A stretch of DNA of 64,000 bases from DATFNV01 sp963827935 (GTDB taxonomy: Bacteria > Planctomycetota > Planctomycetia > Gemmatales > Gemmataceae): the NCBI GenBank assembly GCA_963827935.1, contig CAWHCN010000004.1, positions 1,864,972 through 1,928,971 on the forward strand. Reading direction: 5' to 3'. Of this stretch, positions 36,614-45,357 are shown in pieces. Under the pieces are notes generated by a model. That model was not told where the DNA came from and did no database searches. It saw only the letters and a list, made by a program, of their open reading frames with translations. Position 1 is the first letter of the stretch; each line of letters begins with the position of its first letter. The translations under genes were made by a program, and so were the position numbers.

Positions 36614-37985
36614 AGCGTTTCCACCCGGGCCCGCCGCCGAACACCGTGTTCGTGCCGGCCAGCGGGACCCCCGTAATCATCGACGCCTCCAGCGTCAGCG
36701 CCCGCAAGTCCTCTGGCTCAAGATCGTGAACATCGTGTTTGCCGCAGGCCCGGGCCAGGATCTGGACTTCCGAGGTCACCGCCCGCAGCCAGTGGGCGAC
36801 ACGCTCCGCCCCGGCATCAATATCGAGCCGCTTGACCAGCTCCGGGTCTTGCGTGGTGATGCCGACGGGGCAGCGGCCGGTGTGGCAATGGTGGCAGTGG
36901 TACGGAGCCGCGCCGATCGCGTGGTAATCCTCGACGTAGAGCGGGGCATTGCAGTTGAGCGCGATCAGCGCCGCGGTGCCGACATAGACCGCATCGGCTC
37001 CCAGGGCCAGCGCCTTGGCCATGTCGCTGCCGTGCCGCAGGCCGCCGGCGATGATGAGCTGCACAGTGCCATACAGGCCCATTTCCTCCAAGGCGGCGCG
37101 GGCCTCGCAGACGGCGGCCAGGGTCGGAATACCGGTGTGCTCCTGGAGCAATTCCGGCGAGGCGCCGGTGCCGCCCTCCATGCCATCCACCACGACGACA
37201 TCGGCCCCCGCCTTGGCGGCGAGTTTCACGTCATCGTAGACCCGGCTGGCGCCGAGCTTGACGAAGATCGGCACCTGCCAGTCGGTCGCTTCGCGGAGTT
37301 CTTCGATCTTGATAATCATGTCGTCCGGACCGAGCATGTCCGGATGACGGCAGGGGCTGCGCTGATCGACGCCCGGCGGCAGGTCGCGCATCTCGGCGAT
37401 CTCCGGCGACACCTTCGAGCCGAGCAACAGGCCGCCCGTCCCCGGCTTGGCCCCCTGGCCGATGGTCAATTCGATGGCGTCCGCCTGGCGCAGGTGATGG
37501 ACATTGATGCCGTAGCGGCTGGGGAGCACCTCGTAGATGAGCGTCTTGGAGTTCTCGCGCTCCGCCGGCAGCATGCCGCCGTCGCCGGTGGTCGTCGAGG
37601 TGCCGGCGGCCCGCGCCGCGCGAGACAGGGCGACCTTGGCGTTGTACGACAGGGCCCCGAAGCTCATCCCGGTAATCATCACCGGGATGTCCAGCTCGAT
37701 CGGCTTCTTCGCGTGGCGCGTGCCCAGGACGGTGCGCGTCGAGCAGCTTTCGCGGTAACCTTCCAGAGGAATGCGCGTCAGGCCGCAGGGGATGAAGGTC
37801 AGGTCGTCGAAGGTGGCCCAGGTACGCGGCCGGAGGATGCCGAAGCCGCGAATGCGATAACGGCCCAGCTCCGCCTTGACCTGGATGTCCTCGATGACGG
37901 CCGGGGTGTAGGTGCCGCTCGATTGCGGCGGATGACCGATGTTCGATTGGTGATCGCCCATCACCGAACCTGGGATATCGCTCAC
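36606..37985 (-). CDS. glxD: FMN/Fe-S glutamate-synthase-like protein (GlxD/MgsC type)
   Basis: A 459-residue protein equivalent to the FMN-binding synthase domain of glutamate synthase (GltB). Conserved pieces: MITGMSFGALSYNAKVALSR (flavin site), TGDGGMLPAERENS, ELTIGQGAKPGTGG, VVVDGMEGGTGASP, IAGGLRHGSDMAKALALGAD and CHHCHTGRCPVGITTQD, the Cys cluster that binds the 3Fe-4S centre. In glutamate synthase and in N-methylglutamate synthase this subunit receives ammonia or amine and 2-oxoglutarate. Its partners GlxC and GlxB are at 44649 and 45972. Intact. The permease follows on the same strand. Confidence 0.92.
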   Translation of the reverse strand: MSDIPGSVMGDHQSNIGHPPQSSGTYTPAVIEDIQVKAELGRYRIRGFGILRPRTWATFDDLTFIPCGLTRIPLEGYRESCSTRTVLGTRHAKKPIELDIPVMITGMSFGALSYNAKVALSRAARAAGTSTTTGDGGMLPAERENSKTLIYEVLPSRYGINVHHLRQADAIELTIGQGAKPGTGGLLLGSKVSPEIAEMRDLPPGVDQRSPCRHPDMLGPDDMIIKIEELREATDWQVPIFVKLGASRVYDDVKLAAKAGADVVVVDGMEGGTGASPELLQEHTGIPTLAAVCEARAALEEMGLYGTVQLIIAGGLRHGSDMAKALALGADAVYVGTAALIALNCNAPLYVEDYHAIGAAPYHCHHCHTGRCPVGITTQDPELVKRLDIDAGAERVAHWLRAVTSEVQILARACGKHDVHDLEPEDLRALTLEASMITGVPLAGTNTVFGGGPGWKRSV

Positions 37986-38085
37986 GGTGTCCCTTCATAT
38001 TGCTGTGGACAGGCTCGTCTTTGTACACCTAGGGTACGTTGGAGCTGGCGCCCAATCGCGCCGCGAATTCGGGGAACAAACCACT

Positions 38086-38385
38086 ATGGGCTGGGCCTCA
38101 CAGTACATCGCGAAACTTCAGAAGGGCGAAACGGTCTCCTTTCGGCCGCGCGGTATTTCCATGTCCGGCAAAATTGAATCCGGGCAACTTTGCACCGTCG
38201 AGCCAGTCGATCCCGCAGCCGTCAAGGCCGGCGACATCGTGCTATGCAAAGTCCGAGGTCGCGAGTACCTGCACATCGTCAAGGCGGTTCAAGGACCGCG
38301 TTTCCAGATCGGAAACAATCGCGGACACATCAACGGCTGGATTACCGCCGGCGGCATCTTCGGCCGATGCACCAAGGTCGAGTAA
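38086..38385 (+). CDS. S24/LexA-peptidase-like small protein
   Basis: A 99-residue protein: SFRPRGISMSGKIESGQLCT, VEPVDPAAVKAGDIVLCKVR, GREYLHIVKAV, RFQIGNNRGHINGW. The order and the SMxxxI...G..V..V...D...GDIV pattern are those of the S24/S26 serine-peptidase fold (LexA C-terminal domain and signal peptidase). The Ser of GISMSG sits at the right place, but there is no clear Lys general base, so it may be a non-catalytic member. ATG 38086 is chosen; the ORF reaches back to 37987. It opens a plus-strand block within the glx set. Confidence 0.65.
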   Translation: MGWASQYIAKLQKGETVSFRPRGISMSGKIESGQLCTVEPVDPAAVKAGDIVLCKVRGREYLHIVKAVQGPRFQIGNNRGHINGWITAGGIFGRCTKVE

Positions 38386-38527
38386 AAAATGTCACAGCGC
38401 TGCCTCTCGATGTTTCGGACCCGTCCATCGCGGTGCTGAGCGGATTGTACTGGGGTGGCCGTGGACCGTCTGCGGACGACGGCCCGTTGACCGCGCCGTG
38501 CGGGAAGGTTAGACTCCGCTCATCGAT

Positions 38528-39091
38528 ATGAACACCACGCCGCTCAGCCTCCTGGAGCAGCTTCGCCGAGCGCCCGACGAGGCGGCCTGGGGGCGTTTCG
38601 TGCACCTCTACGGTCCGCTGCTTTTCCGCTGGGCGCGGCAGGCCGGTCTCTACGAAGACGACGCGGGCGATCTCGTGCAGGACGTGTTCGTCATCCTGCT
38701 GAAGGAGTTGCCGCGCTTCGAGCACGACCCAACCCACAGCTTCCGGGCCTGGCTCAAGACGGTGGTGCTGAACCGCTGGCGCAATCAAGTCAAGCGACAG
38801 GCACGGGCGCCAACCCACCGCGGCGACGCCTTCCTGGCCGACTTGCCCGCCCCGGACGATACCTTATTCGAGGAGCAGGAGTATCGCCGGCAGCTGGTGC
38901 GGCGGGCGCTGGAGCTGCTGCACCACGAGTTCCAGCCGGCGACGTGGAAGGCGTTTCACGAACATGGAATGAACGGCCGGCCGGCGGCGGATGTGGCCGC
39001 GGAATTGGCCACGACCGTCGGCGCCGTGTACGCCGCGAAGTGTCGCGTCCTGGGACGGTTGCGTGAGCACCTGCGCGGGTTGCTGGAGTAG
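38528..39091 (+). CDS. ECF-subfamily sigma factor
   Basis: A 187-residue sigma factor. Region 2 is at FVHLYGPLLFRWARQAGLYE, DDAGDLVQDVFVILLKEL and FRAWLKTVVLNRWRNQVKR; region 4 at LELLHHEFQPATWKAFHEHG to ADVAAELATTVGAVYAAKCRVL. It is of the planctomycete group that partners with a large kinase or anti-sigma protein. The next gene at 39414 starts with a Cys pair (ADCPFC) as in anti-sigma zinc proteins and then a kinase, so the pair is probably a signalling unit. Complete and without frame errors. Confidence 0.93.
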   Translation: MNTTPLSLLEQLRRAPDEAAWGRFVHLYGPLLFRWARQAGLYEDDAGDLVQDVFVILLKELPRFEHDPTHSFRAWLKTVVLNRWRNQVKRQARAPTHRGDAFLADLPAPDDTLFEEQEYRRQLVRRALELLHHEFQPATWKAFHEHGMNGRPAADVAAELATTVGAVYAAKCRVLGRLREHLRGLLE

Positions 39092-39208
39092 ATTTGAAAA
39101 AGCTACCTAGTCGGCCACCGCCTGGGTCGGAGACCGGCTCACTCCCCGGTCGGCCCTGGTGCGCCCCCCACTCCTGGGTCTCCCAGGGCGTTTCTGTTCG
39201 TCCGGAAG

Positions 39209-39277
39209 GGTTCGGAAACGAATGTGTCGTCATAACATAATACTAGGCCAGGACTTCTGGACATTCGTTTCCGGACC
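39209..39277. promoter_or_regulatory. Inverted repeat in the sigma-kinase gap (possible promoter)
   Basis: Arms GGTTCGGAAACGAATGT and ACATTCGTTTCCGGACC (17 bp, one mismatch) surround CATAACATAATAC. GGAAAC is a common ECF -35 element, which could mark an autoregulated promoter of the kinase gene at 39414. The rest of the 322-bp gap 39092-39413 shows nothing else. No experimental support. Confidence 0.35.
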
Positions 39278-39413
39278 CCCTCGGACACCCCCCTAAGAAG
39301 GCCTGGGCCGGCCCACGGCACAGACGGGGAACGGCGACAAATTCACGTAAGGATTGAGGGACTCGGTTGTACTCCTTTTGGACAACTCACCGACCCCAGT
39401 TCCGGAGCTTCCC

Positions 39414-42400
39414 ATGCCAGCCGTTAACGACTGTCCCGACCAGAACGACTATCAGCTTCTGATCCACGGTGAGCTGTCACCAGCCGACGTGGAGCGCCTC
39501 AGCCGGCATCTTGCCGACTGCCCCTTCTGCTCCGACGCCGTGCAGACCCTTCTGGGGCAGGACACGCTGCTCTCGGACCTCCGAGGCACCCCGGCCGATT
39601 CGCAGGGCGGTGCGGAAGTCCCATCCGACCTGACGCGGCGACTGCTCGCGCTCCACTCATCCTCCGCTTTCTCACTCCAGCTGCCCGCCCTAAAGCCGCC
39701 GCAACGGCCCGATGAGATGGGCAGGCTGGCCCATTACCGCGTGCTGAAGGTGCTGGGCGCCGGCGGCATGGGCGTTGTCTTCCTCGCCGAGGACGTGCGT
39801 TTGCATCGCACCGTCGCCCTGAAGACCATGAACCCGGAGATTGCCGCCGACGCGCGACACCGGCAGCGCTTCCTCCGCGAGGCGCGGGCCGCGGCCAAGG
39901 TCGAGGACGATCACATCGTCCCGATCTACGACGTTGGCGAGGAGGGCGGCGTGCCGTGGCTGGCGATGCCGTTCCTCAAGGGACACAGCCTGGACGAATT
40001 GCTCCGGCGGCTGATGGTACTCAAGCCGGCCCAGGCGGTGCGGATCGGAGCGCAGGTGGCCAGGGGCTTGGCGGCGGCCCATGCGGCGGGGCTGATCCAT
40101 CGTGACATCAAGCCGGCCAACATCTGGATCGAGCCGGAAGGCGGCGGCCGAGCCCGGTTGCTCGATTTCGGACTGGCCCGCGATGCCCGTCCCGACCGGG
40201 AAGGAAGGGAACACCTGACGCGCACGGGGGCGATGGTCGGCACGCCGGCATTCATGGCGCCGGAGCAGGCCCGAGGCAAGCCGCTGGACGCGCGGGCCGA
40301 CCTGTTCAGTCTCGGCTGCGTGCTGTATCGGGCGGTGACGGGCCGGCTGCCATTCCGCGGCCCGGGGACGATGGACACGCTGGTGGCCCTGGCGACCCAG
40401 ACGCCGCCGGCCCCGGATCAGGTCAACTCGGCGGTGCCGCAGCCGCTGGCGGCGCTGATTATGAACCTACTGGCGAAGGACCGCTCCGCCCGTCCGGTGT
40501 CGGCGGCGGCAGTGGCGGCCGCGCTGGAGGCGATGCAGGAGAAGCAGGCCGGCCCGTGGCCGGTGGCCAAGCCCGTCGCTGTCCCGGCGGCGCCGCGGCG
40601 ACAAGAGCGCAACCCCTGGGCTGACCTGACGGAAGTCGTGGAGCCGCCGGCGCTGGCCTCGGCACCGCGGCGACGGTGGCAGCGGGCGACGGCGGCGGCC
40701 CTGCTGCTGGCCCTGGGCGGGATGCTGGCGGCGGGCATCATCGTCATCATCAAGAACAAGGATGGTCAGGAAGTGGCTCGCGTCCCGGTGCCGGATGGCG
40801 GCTCGGTGGAGACCAGGAAAGACGGCGACAGCGGCAAGCGCGTTCCGGCGGATACCAACCCCGACCGCCGCGCCGCCGAGTGGGTGACGTCGATCGGCGG
40901 CTCGGTCTACATGCACCGGGACGGACAGCAGAGGGTCATTTCGGCCGCCAAGGATCTGCCGGCCAGTCCGTTTGAATTGGACGCCGTCGCCCTGAATTCT
41001 AACCAAAAAGTCGATAACGCCGGGCTGGCCCACCTCAAGGGGTTGACCCATCTCAAGTATCTGGACCTGGGTAACATGCAGCAGGTGAGCGACGCCGGCT
41101 TGGAGCACCTCAAGGGGCTGGCCAACCTCACGGAGCTTCGTTTGGGCAGCACGCGGATAAGCGACGCCGGGCTGGTCCACCTCACGGGGCTGACCAACCT
41201 CACTCGGCTTAACCTCAGCAGTTCGCAGGTGGGTGACGCCGGGCTGGTTCACCTCACGGGGCTGACCAGTCTCACGGAACTCAACCTGGCTAATGCGCGT
41301 GTTACCGATGCCGGAGTGGTTCACCTCAAGGGGCTGACCAAGCTCACGGATCTTAACCTGGCAAATTCGCGGATCAATGACGCCGGGCTGGTCCACCTCA
41401 AGGGACTGACCGCGCTCAAGCACCTTTGGCTGCACGATACGCGAGTGGACGACGCCGGGCTGGTCGACCTCAAGGGGCTGACCAACCTCACAAGTCTCAA
41501 TCTGGGGATGACGACTGTGACCGGCGCCGGGCTGGAGCACCTCAAGGGCCTGGCCAACCTCACGAAGCTTGGCCTGGACGCCACGCGGGTGGACGATGCC
41601 GGGCTGGAGTACCTTAAGGGGCTGACCAACCTCACGGTCCTCAGTTTGAGAGACACGCCGGTAACTGACGCGGGGTTGGCGCGACTCGAGGGGCTGACCA
41701 CGCTCACGGTTCTTGACCTGGGCGGCACGCGGATAAGCGACGCCGGGCTGGTTCACCTCAAGGGGCTCACGAACCTCAGCAAGCTTTTCATTTATCGGAC
41801 GCGGGTGGGCGATGCGGGGCTGGTCCACCTCAAGGGGCTGACGAAGCTTACGGAAGTTCGAGTGGACCGCACGCGGGTGACCGGCGCCGGCCTGAAAAAC
41901 CTTGTTGGCCTCCCGCTGCGGCAACTTTATCTGGACTACGCGCGGCTCTCGGCCGGCGACTTTGCCGCCGTCCGTAGCGACTTTCCCGCCACGCAGCTCT
42001 GGGGCGAACCCCAGCCCTCGCTCGCCGAGGATCTGCTGGCCGAAGGCGCCACGCTGCTGGTCCGCGCGGGCGAAGGCCAGGAAGACCGGCCTGTTAAGAG
42101 AATGGCTGACCTGCCGCGCAAGCCCTTCCTGGTCCGCCGGCTCGACTGCACCGCCGTCAAGAAGCCGTTGCGAGCGTTGCTCAGCCGTCTGAGCCAGAAG
42201 CGAGAATACGAGTTCGAGCGCCTCGAAGCCCTCGACCTGTCGGGGTCCGCGATCGACATCCTCAACTTCGCGCCGCCGCTGGAGGACCTTCAGGAGTTGA
42301 ACGTCTCCGGCACCAGGGTCGCCGATTTGCAGCCGATCATCGGCCTGAAGCACCTGCGCAAACTGTCGCTGGACCGCACGCCGGTGAGCAGCCTCGGCCC

Positions 42401-42815
42401 CGTCGCCGAGTTGACCAACTTGGAGGAGTTGTCGCTGGCCGGCACGCCGATCGCCGACACCGCCCTGAAAACGCTGGAGAACCTGCCGAAGCTGCGTACG
42501 CTGGACCTCCATCAGACCGCCGTGGCCGGGCGCGGCGTGGGCTACCTGGCCAAACTGCCGAAGCTGGTCGAGTTGTCGCTGGCCGGCTCGAAGGTCTCCG
42601 ACCTGTTCGCCGCGGAGGTGGGGGCGCTGACGAAGCTGGAGCGGCTATCGCTGGCCGGTTGCACCTTCAGCGACGCCGGACTCAAGCACCTGGCCGGCCT
42701 AAGCAACCTGACGCAACTCGACCTGACCGGCACGCGGGTGACCGCGGATGGGATCGCCACTCTGCAAAAGGCACTGCCCAAGTGCAAGATCGTCTCCGGC
42801 CCCGCGGGGAAGTGA
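39414..42815 (+). CDS. Ser/Thr protein kinase with leucine-rich repeats
   Basis: A 1133-residue membrane kinase. The N-terminal 60 residues hold HLADCPFCSDAV, a zinc-finger like that of anti-sigma factors. Kinase domain about residues 105-370: GAGGMGVVFLAEDVRLHRTV, VALKTM, HRDIKPANIW, LLDFGLARDA, GTPAFMAPEQARG. One TM helix (AAALLLALGGMLAAGIIVII) near residue 430. Then about a dozen 24-residue LRRs (VDDAGLEYLKGLTNLTVLSL type), a linker, and a second LRR group, ending KALPKCKIVSGPAGK. I prefer ATG 39414 over the TTG at 39354. It lies beside an ECF sigma gene, which suggests that signal recognition is passed to that sigma factor. Confidence 0.93.
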   Translation: MPAVNDCPDQNDYQLLIHGELSPADVERLSRHLADCPFCSDAVQTLLGQDTLLSDLRGTPADSQGGAEVPSDLTRRLLALHSSSAFSLQLPALKPPQRPDEMGRLAHYRVLKVLGAGGMGVVFLAEDVRLHRTVALKTMNPEIAADARHRQRFLREARAAAKVEDDHIVPIYDVGEEGGVPWLAMPFLKGHSLDELLRRLMVLKPAQAVRIGAQVARGLAAAHAAGLIHRDIKPANIWIEPEGGGRARLLDFGLARDARPDREGREHLTRTGAMVGTPAFMAPEQARGKPLDARADLFSLGCVLYRAVTGRLPFRGPGTMDTLVALATQTPPAPDQVNSAVPQPLAALIMNLLAKDRSARPVSAAAVAAALEAMQEKQAGPWPVAKPVAVPAAPRRQERNPWADLTEVVEPPALASAPRRRWQRATAAALLLALGGMLAAGIIVIIKNKDGQEVARVPVPDGGSVETRKDGDSGKRVPADTNPDRRAAEWVTSIGGSVYMHRDGQQRVISAAKDLPASPFELDAVALNSNQKVDNAGLAHLKGLTHLKYLDLGNMQQVSDAGLEHLKGLANLTELRLGSTRISDAGLVHLTGLTNLTRLNLSSSQVGDAGLVHLTGLTSLTELNLANARVTDAGVVHLKGLTKLTDLNLANSRINDAGLVHLKGLTALKHLWLHDTRVDDAGLVDLKGLTNLTSLNLGMTTVTGAGLEHLKGLANLTKLGLDATRVDDAGLEYLKGLTNLTVLSLRDTPVTDAGLARLEGLTTLTVLDLGGTRISDAGLVHLKGLTNLSKLFIYRTRVGDAGLVHLKGLTKLTEVRVDRTRVTGAGLKNLVGLPLRQLYLDYARLSAGDFAAVRSDFPATQLWGEPQPSLAEDLLAEGATLLVRAGEGQEDRPVKRMADLPRKPFLVRRLDCTAVKKPLRALLSRLSQKREYEFERLEALDLSGSAIDILNFAPPLEDLQELNVSGTRVADLQPIIGLKHLRKLSLDRTPVSSLGPVAELTNLEELSLAGTPIADTALKTLENLPKLRTLDLHQTAVAGRGVGYLAKLPKLVELSLAGSKVSDLFAAEVGALTKLERLSLAGCTFSDAGLKHLAGLSNLTQLDLTGTRVTADGIATLQKALPKCKIVSGPAGK

Positions 42816-42908
42816 GGCTGTCAGCCTGAGCGAAGCAGTTCGCAAGGTCGCTGGCTTCTGCCGGTGAGGCCGGTTACAATTACGGCGGCTACCCTTGGAG
42901 GGAAAGTC

Positions 42909-43223
42909 ATGCTGGGCGACCCGCTAATCCTGGAAGACGTCAACGATCCGGCCGAAGCAGCCCGGTGCCGTGCGCAGCTCGCGCGCGCACGTCGCAACCA
43001 GGATTGGCTGGAGAGTCATTGGGCGGACTTGTTGCCGGACGCACGGGGGAAGCACCTGGCCGTGGCGGGACAAGAAGCATTCATCGCCAGCACTCCCAAA
43101 GAGGCCTGGGCATGGGTGCAGTCCAAGCACCCCGATGACGATGGGGCGTTCGTCCAGTACGTGATTCCTGAACAAGGGCCTCGCATCTATGCGAATCGTT
43201 GGCAGGTGGTTCACGTGCGATGA
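42909..43223 (+). CDS. Cassette protein A (unknown)
   Basis: A 104-residue hydrophilic protein: EDVNDPAEAARCRAQLARA, WLESHWADLLPDARGKHLAV, AGQEAFIASTPKEAWAWVQS. The middle pattern W...W...L.....GK.....G.E......EA..... resembles a short conserved family paired with aspartic-protease-like genes in planctomycetes. ATG 42909 has GGAGGGAAAGTC in front. It overlaps the next ORF by 35 bp in another frame, so the two are coupled. Function unknown. Confidence 0.6.
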   Translation: MLGDPLILEDVNDPAEAARCRAQLARARRNQDWLESHWADLLPDARGKHLAVAGQEAFIASTPKEAWAWVQSKHPDDDGAFVQYVIPEQGPRIYANRWQVVHVR

Positions 43224-43644
43224 CGGGATGAATCGCCCGATCGTCGAAACCACCATCTTGAGTGCCACCGGGCAGCCGGTGTTTGAGCGATTTCTCGTTG
43301 ATAGCTGCGCCGATTGCACGGTTCTCAGCGCTGATGTCCTTCAACGTCTTCAGCTGACTGGCCAAACTCCTCAGGCCGGCCTGTCCCTAAAGGGCATTAG
43401 CGGTGCGGGGAACTATGTAGTCGTGAATCCGGACGTGGAATTCTTGCACGCCGACGGCGGGCCGGCTCGCATTCGCGGCACAATGGCGGCTTTCACCGAC
43501 CCGACGGCCACCGACTTGAGCATCCTCGGTCGAGACGTTCTGGACCATTTCGACGTGATTATCAGCCGGCGGCGGAACGAAGTCCTGCTCCTTGCCGACA
43601 ATCATCAGTACCACGTTAGCCCGGTTAATCCGAACGGGAGGTAG
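43189..43644 (+). CDS. Retropepsin-like aspartic protease homologue
   Basis: A 151-residue protein with the clan AA fold. The active-site strand is FLVDSCADCTVLS, where normal members have D-S/T-G; here Gly is Cys. Downstream FLHADGGPARIRGTMAAF and SILGRDVLDHFDVIISRR (ILGRDVL is the second hallmark psi-strand of the fold). A substituted flap or Gly could lower or end peptidase activity; the aspartate itself is kept. It overlaps the 42909 gene. Both lie between the LRR kinase end and a duplicated kinase tail. Substrate unknown. Confidence 0.75.
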   Translation: MRIVGRWFTCDDGMNRPIVETTILSATGQPVFERFLVDSCADCTVLSADVLQRLQLTGQTPQAGLSLKGISGAGNYVVVNPDVEFLHADGGPARIRGTMAAFTDPTATDLSILGRDVLDHFDVIISRRRNEVLLLADNHQYHVSPVNPNGR

Positions 43645-43649
43645 CCTGT

Positions 43650-43816
43650 CGCCGGCCGGCTGCACCTTCAACGACCCCGTACTCGAGCACCTGGCCGGCA
43701 TGAGCAGCCTGACGCAACTGGACCTGACCGGCACGCAGGTGACAGCGGATGGCGTTGCTGCGCTGCAAAAGGCGCTACCGAAGTGCAAGATTGTCACCGG
43801 CCCCGCGGCGAAATGA
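43650..43816 (+). pseudogene. Leftover LRR kinase 3' end
   Basis: The frame reads GCTFNDPVLEHLAGMSSLTQ, then LDLTGTQVTADGVAALQKAL and PKCKIVTGPAAK. It repeats, at about 85 percent DNA identity, the last 160 bp of the kinase gene (42655-42815), including the stop codon. It has no start and no upstream LRRs. It shows that the cassette 42909-43644 sits between a kinase gene and a second copy of its 3' end. Confidence 0.75.
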
Positions 43817-43916
43817 CTGCGGCTGGCCAGCGCCGGTGTCTACCAACCGGGTCGTATCGTAACAGCGACGTGCAGCGAGTAAGATGGTACCCGTGGCCCG
43901 CGTCAAGGAGTCCTGC

Positions 43917-44645
43917 ATGTCGCTGCTCGATCACTTTCATTCACCGCTCTTGAATCGGCCCCCTTCCTGGGAATCGTTTCACTCGTTCTGGGCGGTCGCC
44001 ATTGCCGAATACCTGAATGAACTGTTGCCCCGGCGCTACATCGCGACGGTCACCACTCACCTGGGGACAGAGATCGAGGCCGATGTGGCGGAGTTTGAAA
44101 GTCCATTTCAGCCCGAGGACGAACTGCCGAACGGGGCCGCCGGAGGAGTTGCGGTGCAAACGTGGGCTCCGCCGCAGACGGTACTGGTTGCGCCCGCTGC
44201 CTTCCCCGATGATTTTGAGGTCCAGGTTCACGACCAGGTCGATGGTGCGCAGCTTGTCGCGGCGGTGGAGCTGGTCAGCCCGCGCAACAAGGACCGTCCG
44301 GAAAGCCGCCGGGCCTTCGCGACCAAATGCGCCGCTTACTTGCAGCGCGGTATCGGTCTGATCGCGGTCGATATTGTCACCAGTCGGCACTTCAACCTGC
44401 ACAACGAACTCGCGCAGATCATGGGCTGGGGAGGTCCGCTCCCGATGGCGGAAGACGCGTTCCTGTACGCCGTGGCTTATCGGCCGGCGCGGCGTCAGGA
44501 GAGAAATGAAATCGATATCTGGCCCGAGCCCCTGGTTGTTGGCGGGGCACTCCCCCTGCTACCGCTTGCCCTGAAGCGTGCCCGGGCCGTGCCACTTGAC
44601 CTGGACGGCACCTACACCCACGCGCATGAGCGCAGCCGTTTGTAG
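43917..44645 (+). CDS. DUF4058 family protein
   Basis: A 242-residue protein: SLLDHFHSPLLNRPPSWESF, HSFWAVAIAEYLNELLPRR, VAAVELVSPRNKDRPESRR, AFATKCAAYLQRGIGLIAVD, and WPEPLVVGGALPLLPLALKR. This order is that of DUF4058, a nuclease-like (PD-(D/E)XK) fold of unknown role; the VELVSPRNK block supplies the acidic and Lys residues. The start is ATG 43917, with AAGGAG 8 bases before it. The stop lies 3 bp from the convergent glxC stop. Confidence 0.82.
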   Translation: MSLLDHFHSPLLNRPPSWESFHSFWAVAIAEYLNELLPRRYIATVTTHLGTEIEADVAEFESPFQPEDELPNGAAGGVAVQTWAPPQTVLVAPAAFPDDFEVQVHDQVDGAQLVAAVELVSPRNKDRPESRRAFATKCAAYLQRGIGLIAVDIVTSRHFNLHNELAQIMGWGGPLPMAEDAFLYAVAYRPARRQERNEIDIWPEPLVVGGALPLLPLALKRARAVPLDLDGTYTHAHERSRL

Positions 44646-44648
44646 GAG

Positions 44649-45341
44649 CTACAGCGCCGCCTTCCACACTTCCAGGTCCTTCTTGTCGAAATTCCACAGC
44701 TTGCGGCCGGAGACGATCTTCTGGAACTTCGCCGGCGCCGGCACCTTGTAAGTGGCGAGCAGATCAGCCAGGGCGGCGCGATCCTCGACGGTCGGCTCCT
44801 CAACGACGGCATCGTTGCCTAGCGACGCAATCTTGCCACCGACGAAGACGGTGCCCTCATACATGGAATCGGCCACCGCGTCACCCGCGTCGCCGCAGAT
44901 GATGATGCGTCCCTTCTGCATCATGAAGCCGGCCATGGTGCCGCAATTGCCGCCGATGAGCAGGGTGCCGCCCTTCATGGAGACGCCGGCCCGGGCCGCA
45001 GCATCGCCCTTGACGACGACGGTTCCTCCACGAATCGAGGCCGCCACGCCGCTGCCGGCACTGGCGTCGATGACCACGGTGCCGCTCATCATCGACTCGG
45101 CGGCGCCCCAGCCGGCGCTGCCGCGCACCTCGACGCGGGCCCCGTCCATCATGCCGGCGCAGTAGTAGCCGACGCTCCCCTCGAAGACGACGGTCACGGG
45201 CTCCAGCAGGGCGACGCCCAGGTTGTGGCGGGCGTCGGGATTCAGGACGCGGAGGGTGCGCTGGCCAGACGCAATGGCGTCACGGAGGGCACGGTTGATG
45301 TCGCGGGTCGATTGGCCGTGGCCGTCGATGGTGAACGCCAA
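44649..45341 (-). CDS. glxC: GXGXG-motif protein (GlxC/MgsB type)
   Basis: A 230-residue right-handed beta-helix with tandem GXGXG repeats (GGTVVVKGDAAARAGVSMKG, GGTLLIGGNCGTMAGFMM, KGRIIICGDAGDAVADSM). In glutamate synthase this domain bridges the amidotransferase and the synthase; split as a single subunit it is GlxC or MgsB. Start: TTG 45341 with GAGGA 6 bases upstream gives AFTIDGHGQSTRDINRALRD, the expected N terminus. A longer ATG start at 45392 would overlap the upstream gene. It is 16 bp after the immunity-like gene and continues the glxB series. Confidence 0.9.
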   Translation of the reverse strand: MAFTIDGHGQSTRDINRALRDAIASGQRTLRVLNPDARHNLGVALLEPVTVVFEGSVGYYCAGMMDGARVEVRGSAGWGAAESMMSGTVVIDASAGSGVAASIRGGTVVVKGDAAARAGVSMKGGTLLIGGNCGTMAGFMMQKGRIIICGDAGDAVADSMYEGTVFVGGKIASLGNDAVVEEPTVEDRAALADLLATYKVPAPAKFQKIVSGRKLWNFDKKDLEVWKAAL

Positions 45342-45357
45342 GGGATAGGTCCTCGAA

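Noticed and set aside
40467..42512. 681-codon minus-strand frame opposite the LRR kinase
   Set aside because: Periodic sequence arises from the complement of the LRR repeats; no independent support.
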